The notes: a model not told the origin generated them from the letters alone. A stretch of DNA of 64,000 nucleotides from Marinirhabdus gelatinilytica (GCF_003353425.1 NZ_QRAO01000002.1:234496-298495); one strand, 5' to 3'. Numbered from the stretch's first letter, positions 22,948 through 32,938 are shown. Program-made: numbers and translations.

Positions 22948-25900
22948 ATGAACTTAAAAAAGAGATTATTCTTGCTCTTGCTGCTCGTTAGCAGTTCAAT
23001 TGTGCTAGCGCAAGAAAGCTACACGTTGTCCGGAACAGTAGTTTCGGCAGCAGATCAAATTCCAGTCCCCGGTGCCAATGTGATACTGGAGGGAACATCG
23101 AGGGGTACAACAACCGATTTTGACGGAAATTATGAAATCCAAGTCCAAAACGGCGATGTTGTTCAGTTCTCATATATAGGGTATGTGTCCCAATCTGTAG
23201 AAATAACGGGGCAAACCACGCTCAACATTGCCTTAGCTGAGGAAGCGAGTTCGCTGGATGAGGTTGTTGTTGTTGGGTATGGAACCAGAAAGAAAAGCCA
23301 AGTAACCGGTGCTGTTGCGAAGATTGGGGGAGAAGAAGTTGCTGCTATCCAATCTACTCGTGTAGACGAAGCATTGGGAGGTAAACTTGCAGGTGTTTTA
23401 ATTCAAAATCAAGATGGAGCACCTGGTGCAGACCCTAAGATACAGGTTAGGGCAGCATCCTCTATTAATGGTAATAGCAATCCGCTTATCGTTGTGGACG
23501 GATATCCAATTTCGGGAACACTAGCAACGGTAAACCCAAATGATATTCAAAGTATAGAGGTGCTAAAAGATGCGGCTTCGGCAGCAATTTATGGTTCTAG
23601 GGGAGCAAATGGTGTTATTTTGGTAACGACCAAAAAAGGAAAAACAGGCGATCCTACTTTTAGTTATGATACTTACTCAAGTATATCAAGCAGATACCGT
23701 AGTGACAGAAGAAAATTAACAGCTGGTGAATGGGCCAACGAACTGGAGCAAGGCATTGCTAGCGGAAGGTTTGATGTGTCTGAACTAGATCCAGCATTTG
23801 TTAACTATAAGATAAATGCCTATAGAAACGCACCTGATGTAGTACCTGTTGAGGATTATCTCTTCAGAAATGGATACAGTACCAGCCATAACTTTAGCAT
23901 GAGTGGTGGTAGTGAAAATGCTAATTATTTTGCATCGGTAGGGTACCAAAATACTGAGGGTGTTGTAATTACTCAAGCTTTTGAGAGGGTAAACGCTCGT
24001 TTAAATGTAGATGCCAGATTAGGTGACAAATTTGAAACAGGTGTAAGCTTTAATGGTTTTGCTTCCGATAGAGATATAGTGGGGCATGATATTAGAGACC
24101 TTTTAAGGGCTTATAATATACATCCTATATACCATACCGCGGCATCTATTGCATACGTTCAGCAATTAGATCAGCAGGCGCAAGCTTTGGGGCTCGATCC
24201 TTTTGATGATGGATACAGAGGAGGTGATGCACCTTTCAACAATAGTATTTATACCCTAGAGCCGGGTGATACTGCCCAAGACTGGCACTACGGAAGAAGT
24301 GGTAACGGAATTGGAGGGTCTGGAGATGCAGGTCCTGCAACAAAACTTGATAATACCGATAGATACCAAAAAACATTTTTCGCTAATGTAAGCTCATACC
24401 TGCAATACCAAATAGTAAAAGGGCTCAATATTAAAACCGTGCTTGGTGGAGATATTAGAGATACCCAAGACTACTTTTGGAGAGGGCTTGAGTTCGATTC
24501 TAGGGCCAGACCCAACCAGACCGCTTTAGATCAAGTGGACGTTAAAAGATCCTCTATCTTGAGTGAGACTACTTTGAATTATAGTGGAGAGATAGGAAAC
24601 CACGAAATATCTGCCGTAGCAGGAGTTGAGTTCCAGACTCTGTATACAAGGGGAACTGCCTTGAACGGTACCAATGTACCATTTAGCGATATCATTAACT
24701 ACAATTTATTGCAGCCAGAAGACATTGCTGTGACAGAAGTTGATGAGACCATTGTAAGAAAAAGTATTTTTGGAAGGATAAACTACGCCTTTGACAATCG
24801 TTACTTACTATCTGTTTCGGTAAGAAGAGATGGAGATTCTCGTTTTGGAGCAAACAACAAGTACGAAACATTCCCAGCGTTCTCAATTGGATGGAATGTG
24901 CACAACGAAGCCTTCTATAATTTTGATGCTATAAGTACTTTAAAACCAAGATTTAGCTATGGTTCTCTTGGAACCACATCAGATTTAGGTGCCTACAATT
25001 CTTTAAGTCTTCTAAACCCACAATCTACAGCATTGGGGACCGGGTTCTTGATACCTTCAGATATTGAAAACTCAGAACTTACCTGGCAAACTAATACGGA
25101 GACTAACTATGGACTTGACCTTGGTTTTATAAACAATCGTGTTAGGTTGAGTGCAGACTACTATACATCGGATATTGAAGATATATTAATAAACCAAAGT
25201 GTATCCGAGGTGTTCGGTACGCCTTCCATACGTCTCAATTCTGGCGATGTAAGAAGTACTGGTATTGAACTTGAGCTTTCTTCAGCCATAGTGAGAAACG
25301 AAAATTTCAGCTGGGATTTTGGCGGAAACTTTTCCACCGTTGAAACAGAAATTACAGACCTAGGGGGGCTGGACGAATTACCCCAGACAATTTATGGGCA
25401 GAGCGGAAGAGGACCCGTGTTCAGAAATTATGTAGGTGGTGAAATTGGTGAAATGTGGGGATTGGAGACCATTGGGATTGTTGAAGATGAGTACATAGAA
25501 GATCCTACACGAGCCATAGGCATCAATAGTTCAGAATATTACGTAGTAGATCAAAACGGTGATGGAGTTATTGATAATACAAAAACCGTTGAAGAAGGTG
25601 GAGACTTGGTGAAAATAGGCCAGAACACTCCAGATTTCTACTATGGTGTAAACAGCAATTTCCGTTATAAGGATTTCGACCTTTCCTTCCAATTGCAAGG
25701 AGCTGAAGGTGGTGAGGTTTTTAATGTGGATCCATTGTACTATAATTCAGAATTTGGTGGAAGACTGCGCGACAGCTTTGATGCAGATAATGATGGTATT
25801 GCCGATCATAACGGATTGCACTATACACAGTCAAGAAACCAAACAGACGCACAAATACAAGACGCATCCTATTTAGCGATGAGAAACCTTACCTTGGGTT

Positions 25901-26127
25901 ATACGATTAAGCCGGAGTTTATTACAAGAGTTGGTATCAATTCGGCTAGGGTATATCTGGCTGCGACCAACTTATTCTACATCTTCGGAGATGATTATAC
26001 TTCAGATAACCCAGAAGGTGTGGAAACGACCAACACTGGTTATTTAGGGCCTACAACATACGGAGTGCAGGTAGGTGCCAGTCCAATAGTAAGAAGCTTT
26101 ACGTTTGGGTTAAATGTTAATTTTTAA
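22948..26127 (+). CDS. susC: SusC-like TonB-dependent outer-membrane transporter
   Basis: A 1059-residue outer-membrane receptor. It has a signal peptide (to about residue 21, VLAQ), a carboxypeptidase-regulatory-like domain at about 25-110 (YTLSGTVVSAADQIPVPGAN, TTDFDGNYEI), a TonB-box region (DEVVVVGYGT), the plug domain (VDEALGGKLAGV, LIVVDGYPI, IEVLKDAASAAIYGSRGANG) and a long C-terminal barrel ending in FTFGLNVNF with the terminal Phe needed for barrel assembly. With SusD it imports alginate oligosaccharides into the periplasm; the substrate is inferred from the surrounding genes. A ~220-base leader with operators and a hairpin precedes it; susD follows 11 bp later. Confidence 0.95.
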   Translation: MNLKKRLFLLLLLVSSSIVLAQESYTLSGTVVSAADQIPVPGANVILEGTSRGTTTDFDGNYEIQVQNGDVVQFSYIGYVSQSVEITGQTTLNIALAEEASSLDEVVVVGYGTRKKSQVTGAVAKIGGEEVAAIQSTRVDEALGGKLAGVLIQNQDGAPGADPKIQVRAASSINGNSNPLIVVDGYPISGTLATVNPNDIQSIEVLKDAASAAIYGSRGANGVILVTTKKGKTGDPTFSYDTYSSISSRYRSDRRKLTAGEWANELEQGIASGRFDVSELDPAFVNYKINAYRNAPDVVPVEDYLFRNGYSTSHNFSMSGGSENANYFASVGYQNTEGVVITQAFERVNARLNVDARLGDKFETGVSFNGFASDRDIVGHDIRDLLRAYNIHPIYHTAASIAYVQQLDQQAQALGLDPFDDGYRGGDAPFNNSIYTLEPGDTAQDWHYGRSGNGIGGSGDAGPATKLDNTDRYQKTFFANVSSYLQYQIVKGLNIKTVLGGDIRDTQDYFWRGLEFDSRARPNQTALDQVDVKRSSILSETTLNYSGEIGNHEISAVAGVEFQTLYTRGTALNGTNVPFSDIINYNLLQPEDIAVTEVDETIVRKSIFGRINYAFDNRYLLSVSVRRDGDSRFGANNKYETFPAFSIGWNVHNEAFYNFDAISTLKPRFSYGSLGTTSDLGAYNSLSLLNPQSTALGTGFLIPSDIENSELTWQTNTETNYGLDLGFINNRVRLSADYYTSDIEDILINQSVSEVFGTPSIRLNSGDVRSTGIELELSSAIVRNENFSWDFGGNFSTVETEITDLGGLDELPQTIYGQSGRGPVFRNYVGGEIGEMWGLETIGIVEDEYIEDPTRAIGINSSEYYVVDQNGDGVIDNTKTVEEGGDLVKIGQNTPDFYYGVNSNFRYKDFDLSFQLQGAEGGEVFNVDPLYYNSEFGGRLRDSFDADNDGIADHNGLHYTQSRNQTDAQIQDASYLAMRNLTLGYTIKPEFITRVGINSARVYLAATNLFYIFGDDYTSDNPEGVETTNTGYLGPTTYGVQVGASPIVRSFTFGLNVNF

Positions 26128-26138
26128 ATAAAAGAAAT

Positions 26139-27479
26139 ATGAAAACGATATATAAATTAGTATTAGTATCAGTGTTGTTCTTAGCAGCCTGTGAAAGCGA
26201 TTTGGACCAAGTTCCAGAAAATATTGCCACTTCAGATTCTTTAGAAGATTTTACCGGAGTATTAAATGCAGCGTATTACTATCAGCTTGGTGCTGTAACA
26301 CCTATGGCGGTAATGGGAGACTTTAGAGCAGACAATGCGCTAATGGACGAAGAACCATACCCTGCATTCGATAGGTTTAATGGTGACTTAACCATTATGG
26401 AAGACCAATTTTTCGGTCCTTTTTACACTGCATTGTATAGATCTATCTTGAGTTCTAATAACGTAATTGAAAACTCTTCGGACCCTAATCTAGTAGGGCA
26501 GGCCAAATTTTTGAGAGCCTTGTCTTATTTTAAGTTGGTTCAAGTGTTTGGAGATGTGACGATAATTTTAACCACTGTAGATATAAGTGATATTGCAACG
26601 TACGACCTTACCAGACAACCGGCCCTGGACGTATACAACGACGTTATTATCCCAGATTTACAAGATGCATTGACAACCTTGGATAATTCTGGGCTGAATG
26701 AGGGAAGAGCAACCGAAATAGCGGCCCAAGCACTTTTAGGTAAAGTTTATATGCACATGGGTAACTTTGGTAGTGCAGAGCCATTTCTTGCTTCAGTTGT
26801 AAATGGAGCCTCGAGTGCTGGTGTTAGCCTTCAAGAGAACTACGCCGATATCTTTGGCGAGGCTAACGATTTGAATTCTGAAATCATTTTTGCTACACAA
26901 AGATCAGGATCGGTAGTAGATGAGTATGGCTTCTCAGAATTTTGGGAATGGTTCTTCGGTCTGGATACAAAGGCACTGGAGCCCTTGGATACAGATTTGA
27001 TCGCTGCTTTTGATGCAGTTGCCAATGATACTCTTGTAGGAGGAGATTTTAGAAGAGTAGTTAATATAAACGAGGAAGAATTAAAATCTCCAAAATATCC
27101 CCAGACAGGAGGCCCAGACCACGATTGGATAGAGATGAGATTGGCAGATGTGATTCTATTGTACGCAGAAGCCCTGAATGAGAACGGAGCAGCTGCCGAA
27201 GATGTACTTGACCTTTTGGACCCATTGCGAACCAGAGCCAATTTAACGGTGCTGGACCATAATGAAATAAACACTCAAGCCTTGGTAAGACAAGCAATTC
27301 AGGACGAAAGAAGACTGGAACTTGCCTTTGAAGGACAAAGATGGTTTGATTTGGTAAGAACGGGAACTGTAGATGCTGAAATAGGAGAACCTGTTAACCC
27401 AAATTACTACCTATTTCCAATCCCAATTTCTGAGATACTTGCAAGTGACGGCGAGATTACACAGAACCCCGGATATTAA
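26139..27479 (+). CDS. susD: SusD-like surface glycan-binding lipoprotein
   Basis: A 446-residue SusD/RagB family lipoprotein. The signal MKTIYKLVLVSVLFLAAC gives a lipobox Cys at 18, followed by acidic residues (ESDLDQVPE) of the kind that direct export to the cell surface in Bacteroidota. The TPR-like N-terminal helices include AKFLRALSYFKLVQVFGDV and ATEIAAQALLGKVYMHMG; the C-terminal family block is IQDERRLELAFEGQRWFDLVRTG with FPIPISEI near the end. It caps the SusC barrel and captures alginate oligosaccharides. A hairpin terminator follows at 27572-27605, so susCD forms its own transcript. Confidence 0.95.
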   Translation: MKTIYKLVLVSVLFLAACESDLDQVPENIATSDSLEDFTGVLNAAYYYQLGAVTPMAVMGDFRADNALMDEEPYPAFDRFNGDLTIMEDQFFGPFYTALYRSILSSNNVIENSSDPNLVGQAKFLRALSYFKLVQVFGDVTIILTTVDISDIATYDLTRQPALDVYNDVIIPDLQDALTTLDNSGLNEGRATEIAAQALLGKVYMHMGNFGSAEPFLASVVNGASSAGVSLQENYADIFGEANDLNSEIIFATQRSGSVVDEYGFSEFWEWFFGLDTKALEPLDTDLIAAFDAVANDTLVGGDFRRVVNINEEELKSPKYPQTGGPDHDWIEMRLADVILLYAEALNENGAAAEDVLDLLDPLRTRANLTVLDHNEINTQALVRQAIQDERRLELAFEGQRWFDLVRTGTVDAEIGEPVNPNYYLFPIPISEILASDGEITQNPGY

Positions 27480-27571
27480 TCATGGTGCAATTATAGATAA
27501 ACCTCCCGCCCAGAAAGAATAGACATTACAGTAATATGTATTTGATTAGCCTAAATTAAATTGTATTAAGT

Positions 27572-27605
27572 TTTACTGGTCTTCATTAGGCCAGTAAAGC
27601 TTTTC
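27572..27605 (+). terminator. Terminator of the susCD transcript
   Basis: TTTACTGGTC pairs with GGCCAGTAAA across a seven-base loop, followed by GCTTTTCTG. It separates susCD from the regulator gene. Confidence 0.6.
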
Positions 27606-27686
27606 TGAAAATGAGTTAGTGAAAAGTCGATTTAAAATTTGTTTAACCTGAAACCATAAAATTTTATATATTTTTAAAGAATATAG

Positions 27687-27698
27687 TTGGTTAACCAA
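27687..27698. promoter_or_regulatory. Single GntR-type operator before the regulator gene
   Basis: TTGGTTAACCAA, a perfect 12-bp palindrome 20 bp before the regulator start. It belongs to the same motif family as the five sites at the two other promoters and suggests autoregulation. An exact TTG-N19-TAnnTTTG promoter is not visible here; TATATTTT at 27667-27674 is the nearest -7-like sequence. Confidence 0.75.
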
Positions 27699-27718
27699 TT
27701 TTTTTAAAACAGGACGAT

Positions 27719-28426
27719 ATGAAAGTAGAAGTTATAAATCAAACTGAAAAGCACTCCCTGCAAAAGCAGGTAATAGCTAAGTTCAAAGATTTGATTAATT
27801 ATAAGAATTTGGAGCCAGGGGACAAACTTCCTTCAGAGAGGATGCTATCTGAAAAATTTGAAGTGACCAGAAGTACCATACGCGACACCATCCAGAAATT
27901 GGAATTCTACGGAATACTCAAGTCCATTCCCCAAAGTGGGACCTTTATAGCAGATATTGGTGCCGTAGCTATGAATGGGATGATAGACGACATCCTAAGA
28001 TTGGAAGATCCAGATTTTAAATCGTTGGTAGAGACACGAATTCTCTTAGAGCTCAAAACAGTACGATTAGCGGCCCTAAGAAGAACAGAGGAAAACCTTG
28101 AGGAGATGAAGAAAGCCTTGGATGCCTATACTCTTAAGGTCAAAAATGGTGAAAATGCAGTACAGGAGGATTTACTTTTTCATTTAGCAATTGCGAAGGC
28201 CAGTGGCAACAGTGTAATGAATACATTTATGTTGATCATTACCCCAGAAATAATTACAAATTTTGCCAAATACCACGTATGCGATGAATCATTATCATAT
28301 CAGGCAATCGAAGAACATCAATTAGTTTATGAAGCCATAAAAAAAGGAGATCCTAAATTAGCAAAACAACGTATGAAAGAACACTTTAAAGTACTCTACC
28401 AGTACTGTTATAATATAAAAGGATAA
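27719..28426 (+). CDS. GntR-family regulator, FadR subfamily, of the alginate locus
   Basis: A 235-residue transcription factor. Residues ~10-80 form the GntR winged helix (LEPGDKLPSERMLSEKFEVTRSTIRDTIQKLE, with the usual RxTIRDT recognition helix, then LKSIPQSGTFIAD as wing). Residues ~95-230 are the all-helical FCD ligand domain, with metal or ligand residues in ETRILLELKTVRLAA, HLAIAKASGN and EEHQLVYEAIKKGDPKLAKQRMKEH. The subfamily binds TGGTnnACCA-type operators, and such sites occur at three promoters in this locus, including its own. The inducer is probably an alginate breakdown product such as DEH or KDG; that is inference. It heads the transport and catabolism genes. Confidence 0.9.
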   Translation: MKVEVINQTEKHSLQKQVIAKFKDLINYKNLEPGDKLPSERMLSEKFEVTRSTIRDTIQKLEFYGILKSIPQSGTFIADIGAVAMNGMIDDILRLEDPDFKSLVETRILLELKTVRLAALRRTEENLEEMKKALDAYTLKVKNGENAVQEDLLFHLAIAKASGNSVMNTFMLIITPEIITNFAKYHVCDESLSYQAIEEHQLVYEAIKKGDPKLAKQRMKEHFKVLYQYCYNIKG

Positions 28427-28622
28427 GAAATACCATTTATCTTGTGTTTTTCAACTCTAATAAAATCAGGAACATGCGTTCATATTGTAGGTTTTTTCTC
28501 TGCAATAAATAAAATAAGTAAGATCATATTATTTACACTTTAATCAAGCTACAGCGGTAGATTGAAATAATAACTATGTGCCAAACTGTAATGTAAAAGG
28601 CTCGTGGTTTAATTCAAAAAAC

Positions 28623-29888
28623 ATGAAAATAAAAGGACTTAGATGGTGGATAATTGGGCTTGTATGTCTTGCAACAATTATAAACTATATCGATAGATCT
28701 GCTCTAGGCATAATGTGGCCTAAGATGAGTGTAGATTTAGGGTTGACAGAGAAAGACTATGCATGGGTCATAAACATCTTTACCGTGACATACGCCGCAG
28801 GTAAGTTTATCTCCGGCAAAGTGTACGATAAGGTAGGAACCAAGATTGGTTTTGTATTGTCAATAGCACTCTGGTCACTTGCATCGGCATTGCACTTTTT
28901 TGCCAAGGGTGCTGCATCTCTCGGTATTTTTAGAGGAATGCTAGGGGTAGGAGAAGCTGGAAACTGGCCTGGAGCGGTTAAAAATAATGCCGAATGGTTC
29001 CCCGTACAGGAACGTGCCCTGGCACAAGGAATATTTAACGCCGGAGCTGGTATAGGGTCTATTGTTGCGGCACCAACAATCGCAGAACTTTTTGAATCGT
29101 ATGGCTGGAAATTAACCTTTGTAATAATTGGTGTCCTTGGTTTTCTGTGGATCATTCCGTGGTTGATTATGAACAAGACAAGCCCGGCAGCACACCCTTG
29201 GATTACTGAGATGGAACGAAGACACATTGTAAAGGGAAGGCACGAAAGTAGACAAACCATAGATCCCGGACCTTCATTGAGTGTTTGGAAAATTTTGTCC
29301 TATAAAGAATCTTGGGGCGTTATTATCTCTCGCTTTTTTATTGAGCCTATATGGTGGCTATTTGTTTTCTGGATGCCCATCTATCTTTTTAAAGAATATA
29401 ATTTCAATGTAAAGGAAATAGGCTACTACGCTTGGTTCCCATATGTTGGAGCAATGATTGGTAGTCTGGCAGGCGGATGGTATGCACAAAAGCTCATAAA
29501 ATCCAAAACAGTAGATCTTAGCCGAAAGAAAACCATAACCATAGGAGCCATCATAATATTAATTTCAATCATAGGAGCTATCTTGTTTGCAAATACGCCC
29601 ATAAAATTTGTTTGCTTTGTGTTCCTTGTACTGTTCGGATTTCAGTTTTCAATAAGTAATATACAAACCATCCCTAGCGATTTATTGAGTGGGAAATCAG
29701 TAGGGACACTCGCAGGATTGTGTGGAAGTATTGGCGCAGTATCTGTGATTATAATGAACTGGCTCATCCCTATCATAACAACCGAATCGTACACCCCAGC
29801 ATTTATAATACTTGCAGTATTGGCACCGCTGGCGGTACTATCCATAGTACTCCTCATCAAGAAAATAGAACCAATAGATATTGAATAA
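28623..29888 (+). CDS. MFS transporter, hexuronate (ExuT-like) family
   Basis: A 421-residue permease with 12 membrane segments. The N-terminus MKIKGLRWWIIGLVCLATIINYIDRSALG is characteristic of the anion:cation symporter branch (ExuT, DgoT, GudP), and GKVYDKVGTKIGF after helix 2 is the MFS cytoplasmic loop. The pattern FRGMLGVGEAGNWPGAVK in helix 4 is shared with hexuronate transporters. In this locus it should carry unsaturated uronate or DEH into the cytoplasm with protons. An upstream GTG in frame (28578) is less likely than the ATG at 28623. The SDR gene follows by 30 bp. Confidence 0.9.
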   Translation: MKIKGLRWWIIGLVCLATIINYIDRSALGIMWPKMSVDLGLTEKDYAWVINIFTVTYAAGKFISGKVYDKVGTKIGFVLSIALWSLASALHFFAKGAASLGIFRGMLGVGEAGNWPGAVKNNAEWFPVQERALAQGIFNAGAGIGSIVAAPTIAELFESYGWKLTFVIIGVLGFLWIIPWLIMNKTSPAAHPWITEMERRHIVKGRHESRQTIDPGPSLSVWKILSYKESWGVIISRFFIEPIWWLFVFWMPIYLFKEYNFNVKEIGYYAWFPYVGAMIGSLAGGWYAQKLIKSKTVDLSRKKTITIGAIIILISIIGAILFANTPIKFVCFVFLVLFGFQFSISNIQTIPSDLLSGKSVGTLAGLCGSIGAVSVIIMNWLIPIITTESYTPAFIILAVLAPLAVLSIVLLIKKIEPIDIE

Positions 29889-29918
29889 TAAAATTTAAAA
29901 TAAAAAAAAGAAAAGAAT

Positions 29919-30683
29919 ATGAGCAATACAACTAAAAAAGTAGCAATAGTAACAGGCGCCACAGGCGGAATTGGCTTTGAAGTAGCAAAACGATTGGGTA
30001 AAGATGGTTATACCGTTGTTTTAAACGGTATAGACGATGAAGCTGGTGAAAAACGTCTTGCAGAGCTTAAAGAAGATGGCATTGATGCAGAATATGTTGG
30101 CTTTGACGTAACCAAAGAAGATCAAGTAACCTCAAATATACAAAAAATAGGCAAAAAATATGGCCGCATCGATGCATTGATAAACAACGCTGGAGGACTT
30201 GGCGGTAGGTCAAGATTTGAAGACATGACCACAGAGTTTTACAGAAATGTAATGGCGTTGAACTTGGATTCGGTATTTTTTGCTTCAAGAGCCGCCATTC
30301 CATACCTAAAAAAAGGAGCGCACCCCACAATTATAAACTATACCTCAAATGCAGGATGGAACGCTGGTGGACCTGGAGCTGGAATCTATGGAACTTCCAA
30401 GGCAGGTGTACATACTATCACAAGAGCAATGGCAAAAGACCTTGCTGAATACGGTATAAGGGTAAATGCAGTATCTCCGGGTACTATAGACACCCCTTTC
30501 CATGCGCAAATAAAATCTACTAAGCCAGAAGTGTTTGCATCTTGGAAAAATAATATCATGCTGGGTAGGTTAGGGCAACCAGAGGAGGTAGCTTCAGTCG
30601 TTTCCTTTTTAGTAAGCAAGGATGCATCTTTTATTACAGCAGAGACCGTACAGATTGGTGGAGGCCAAGGATTGGGAATCTAG
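29919..30683 (+). CDS. SDR oxidoreductase, probable DEH reductase
   Basis: A 254-residue classical short-chain dehydrogenase. Cofactor motif TGATGGIGFEVAKRLG at residues ~13-28; structural motif NNAGG near 91; catalytic Ser region (NYTSNAGWN), Tyr and Lys in IYGTSKAGVHTITRA near 155-169; LGRLGQPEEVASVVSFLVS and a terminal QIGGGQG. In an alginate locus this family reduces 4-deoxy-L-erythro-5-hexoseulose uronate (DEH) to 2-keto-3-deoxygluconate. Nucleotide preference (NADH or NADPH) cannot be settled by eye. It lies between the MFS gene and kdgK, in order with the pathway. Confidence 0.88.
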   Translation: MSNTTKKVAIVTGATGGIGFEVAKRLGKDGYTVVLNGIDDEAGEKRLAELKEDGIDAEYVGFDVTKEDQVTSNIQKIGKKYGRIDALINNAGGLGGRSRFEDMTTEFYRNVMALNLDSVFFASRAAIPYLKKGAHPTIINYTSNAGWNAGGPGAGIYGTSKAGVHTITRAMAKDLAEYGIRVNAVSPGTIDTPFHAQIKSTKPEVFASWKNNIMLGRLGQPEEVASVVSFLVSKDASFITAETVQIGGGQGLGI

Positions 30684-30788
30684 CAAAAAAATATATTCTT
30701 CCAGTTTTGTGCATATAGAATTTTGAAAATAGCTTCAACAACAAAAATGTACTTTAAAATGGTGATATTTGGTATTAAAATATAGATA

Positions 30789-31811
30789 ATGGGTAAAGTT
30801 GTCACTTTTGGTGAAATTATGTTAAGGCTCTCCACAGAGCGTCATTTAAGGTTTTCTCAAGCAAAAACATTTGCCGCTTCTTATGGTGGTGGAGAATTTA
30901 ATGTAGCAGTATCCTTGGCAAATTATGGTATTCCAGTCGAATTTGTGACCAGATTACCAGACAACGATATTGGTGCGTGTGCATTAAAGGAAATGCGAAA
31001 GTTTAATGTTGAATCCAAGAATGTAATCTATGGTGGTGATAGGCTAGGACTCTATTTTCTTGAAACAGGAGCAGGAACCCGTGGTAGTAAGGTAGTGTAC
31101 GATAGGGCAAACAGTGCTATGGCCACCCTAGAAAAAAATACTATAGATTGGGAGTCAGTTCTAAAAGATGCTACATGGTTTCATTGGAGTGGTATTACAC
31201 CCGCAATTTCGCAGGCGGCTGCAGAAGTATGCCTAGAAGGATTGAAAGCTGCGCATAAACTTGGCATTACAATTTCTTCAGATTTAAATTATAGATCTAA
31301 ATTATGGAAATACGGTAAGCAGCCACACGAAGTAATGCCAGAACTCTTAACATATAGTAATCTTATTTCGGGAGATATTGATACAGCATTATTTATGCTG
31401 GGAAAGGACAAAGTAGCGCCTAACTACATGAACGAAACCTCACTACCTGTTCTGTACGACCAAATTTTTGAACTTTGCCCCAACCTCACCACTATCGCAA
31501 CAACCCTACGATATTCAGTGAGTGCCTCTCACCAGCGTATAGGAGGAGTACTGTACGATGGTAAGGCCATTTACAATGCCGATATCAAAGAAGTAACCCC
31601 CGTTGTGGATAGAGTGGGTAGTGGGGATGCATTTATGGGAGGTCTTATTTATGGACTGTTGGACGACCAGAGCAGTAAACAAAGAGCTTTAAATATTGCT
31701 GTGGCTGCGTGTTGTTTAAAGCATACCATATCTGGTGACTATAATTTGATCACCCTTGAGGAAATTCAACAATTAATCAGCGGAAAGGCTTCTGGTAAAG
31801 TTTCAAGATAA
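30789..31811 (+). CDS. kdgK: 2-keto-3-deoxygluconate kinase
   Basis: A 340-residue PfkB-family sugar kinase. The N-terminal motif VVTFGEIMLRLSTE and YGGGEFNVAVSLANYGIP, the middle FHWSGITPAIS and the C-terminal signature VDRVGSGDAFMGGLIYGLL with the catalytic Asp are all present. It phosphorylates KDG to KDPG with ATP. The gap to eda is 11 bp, so the two are co-translated. A 105-bp gap precedes it; no GntR operator is evident there. Confidence 0.92.
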   Translation: MGKVVTFGEIMLRLSTERHLRFSQAKTFAASYGGGEFNVAVSLANYGIPVEFVTRLPDNDIGACALKEMRKFNVESKNVIYGGDRLGLYFLETGAGTRGSKVVYDRANSAMATLEKNTIDWESVLKDATWFHWSGITPAISQAAAEVCLEGLKAAHKLGITISSDLNYRSKLWKYGKQPHEVMPELLTYSNLISGDIDTALFMLGKDKVAPNYMNETSLPVLYDQIFELCPNLTTIATTLRYSVSASHQRIGGVLYDGKAIYNADIKEVTPVVDRVGSGDAFMGGLIYGLLDDQSSKQRALNIAVAACCLKHTISGDYNLITLEEIQQLISGKASGKVSR

Positions 31812-31822
31812 AATATATTTAA

Positions 31823-32491
31823 ATGGCACAATACTCAAGAATAGAAGTTGTTCAAGTCATGGAAAATACTGGGCTGGTACCTTTGTTTTTTCATCCAGAT
31901 GTAACAATATGCAAAAAAGTACTAAAGGCTTGTTATGATGGTGGGGCACGTTTAATGGAATTTACCAGCAGAGGTGATTTTGCTTTTGAAACCTTTTCAG
32001 AATTAACAAAATACGCCATAGCCGAACTTCCAGGAATGGTGATGGGCGTAGGCTCAGTGACCGATGCCGCTGCGGCTTCACTTTATATGCAACTGGGAGC
32101 AAATTTTATTGTAACCCCAGTCTTGAGAGAAGATATTGCCAAAGTATGCAACCGAAGAAAGGTACTTTGGTCCCCGGGTTGTGGAACCTTATCTGAAATC
32201 GCAAGAGCAGAGGAACTTGGTTGCGAAATAGTAAAACTGTTTCCGGGTAGTATCTATGGTCCCGAATTTGTAAAAGCCATAAAGGGACCTTGCCAATGGA
32301 CCAGTATTATGCCCACTGGCGGTGTTTCCCCTACCAGAGAAAATCTAGAGAGCTGGTTCAATGCGGGGGTAACTTGTGTGGGAATGGGGTCTAAACTCAT
32401 GGTGAAGGATACCAGCGGTAACTATGACTACAACAAAATCGAAGAACTTACCAAAACGTCGCTCGATATTATTTCCCAGCTTAGAAAATAA
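31823..32491 (+). CDS. eda: KDPG aldolase
   Basis: A 222-residue class I aldolase that splits 2-keto-3-deoxy-6-phosphogluconate into pyruvate and glyceraldehyde-3-phosphate. The Schiff-base Lys is in EIVKLFPGSIYGPEFVKA (about residue 137), the catalytic acid in RLMEFTSRGDFAFETF (about 47), and the phosphate site in MPTGGVSPTRENLESW. GVGSVTDAAAASLYMQLGANFIVTP is also family-typical. It is the last gene of the alginate locus. Confidence 0.93.
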   Translation: MAQYSRIEVVQVMENTGLVPLFFHPDVTICKKVLKACYDGGARLMEFTSRGDFAFETFSELTKYAIAELPGMVMGVGSVTDAAAASLYMQLGANFIVTPVLREDIAKVCNRRKVLWSPGCGTLSEIARAEELGCEIVKLFPGSIYGPEFVKAIKGPCQWTSIMPTGGVSPTRENLESWFNAGVTCVGMGSKLMVKDTSGNYDYNKIEELTKTSLDIISQLRK

Positions 32492-32651
32492 AGGATATCA
32501 CAGTCATTTTTTTTTCAAGTGTTAATTGGTTTCCAATAATCGGTGAATGGAAGAGATGAAAGCTATTTCTTCCAACAATTTTATGCTGAAACTACTCTAA
32601 AGAGTATCATGTTAAACACGCTTTTTTTAGGTTTAAAATGTTTCAAATAGA

Positions 32652-32682
32652 TTTGCAACCCATCATTTTTTAGTTATTTTTG
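32652..32682 (+). promoter_or_regulatory. Promoter of tRNA-Pro
   Basis: TTTG at 32652-32655, 19-bp spacer, then TATTTTTG at 32675-32682, matching TTTG-N19-TAnnTTTG exactly. The tRNA begins 17 bp after the -7 element. Confidence 0.7.
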
Positions 32683-32698
32683 CATTCCAATAAAAATT

Positions 32699-32776
<78 letters not shown>

Positions 32777-32783
32777 AACGGAG

Positions 32784-32811
32784 AATGATTCAGTCTTGCT
32801 GGATCATTTTC
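32784..32811 (+). terminator. Terminator of tRNA-Pro
   Basis: AATGATTCAG pairs with CTGGATCATT (one G-T pair) across loop TCTTG, followed by TTT. Confidence 0.65.
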
Positions 32812-32921
32812 TATTTTCAGAGGTATCAAAAGTGCAACTTTTGTAAGCATTTGGCAATAGAAAATGGGAATGCGGTGAGCGTCAATTTTCCATTTTCAAT
32901 AAGGGTTTATGAGGATTCTAT

Positions 32922-32938
32922 AAATCCTGTCATCCCGA
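32922..32938 (+). repeat. Second copy of the tRNA-Pro 3' end (att-like)
   Basis: AAATCCTGTCATCCCGA repeats the last 17 bases of the tRNA (32757-32773) 165 bp downstream. Tandem copies of a tRNA 3' end are the usual scar of site-specific integration. The intervening 148 bp hold no gene. Confidence 0.55.
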
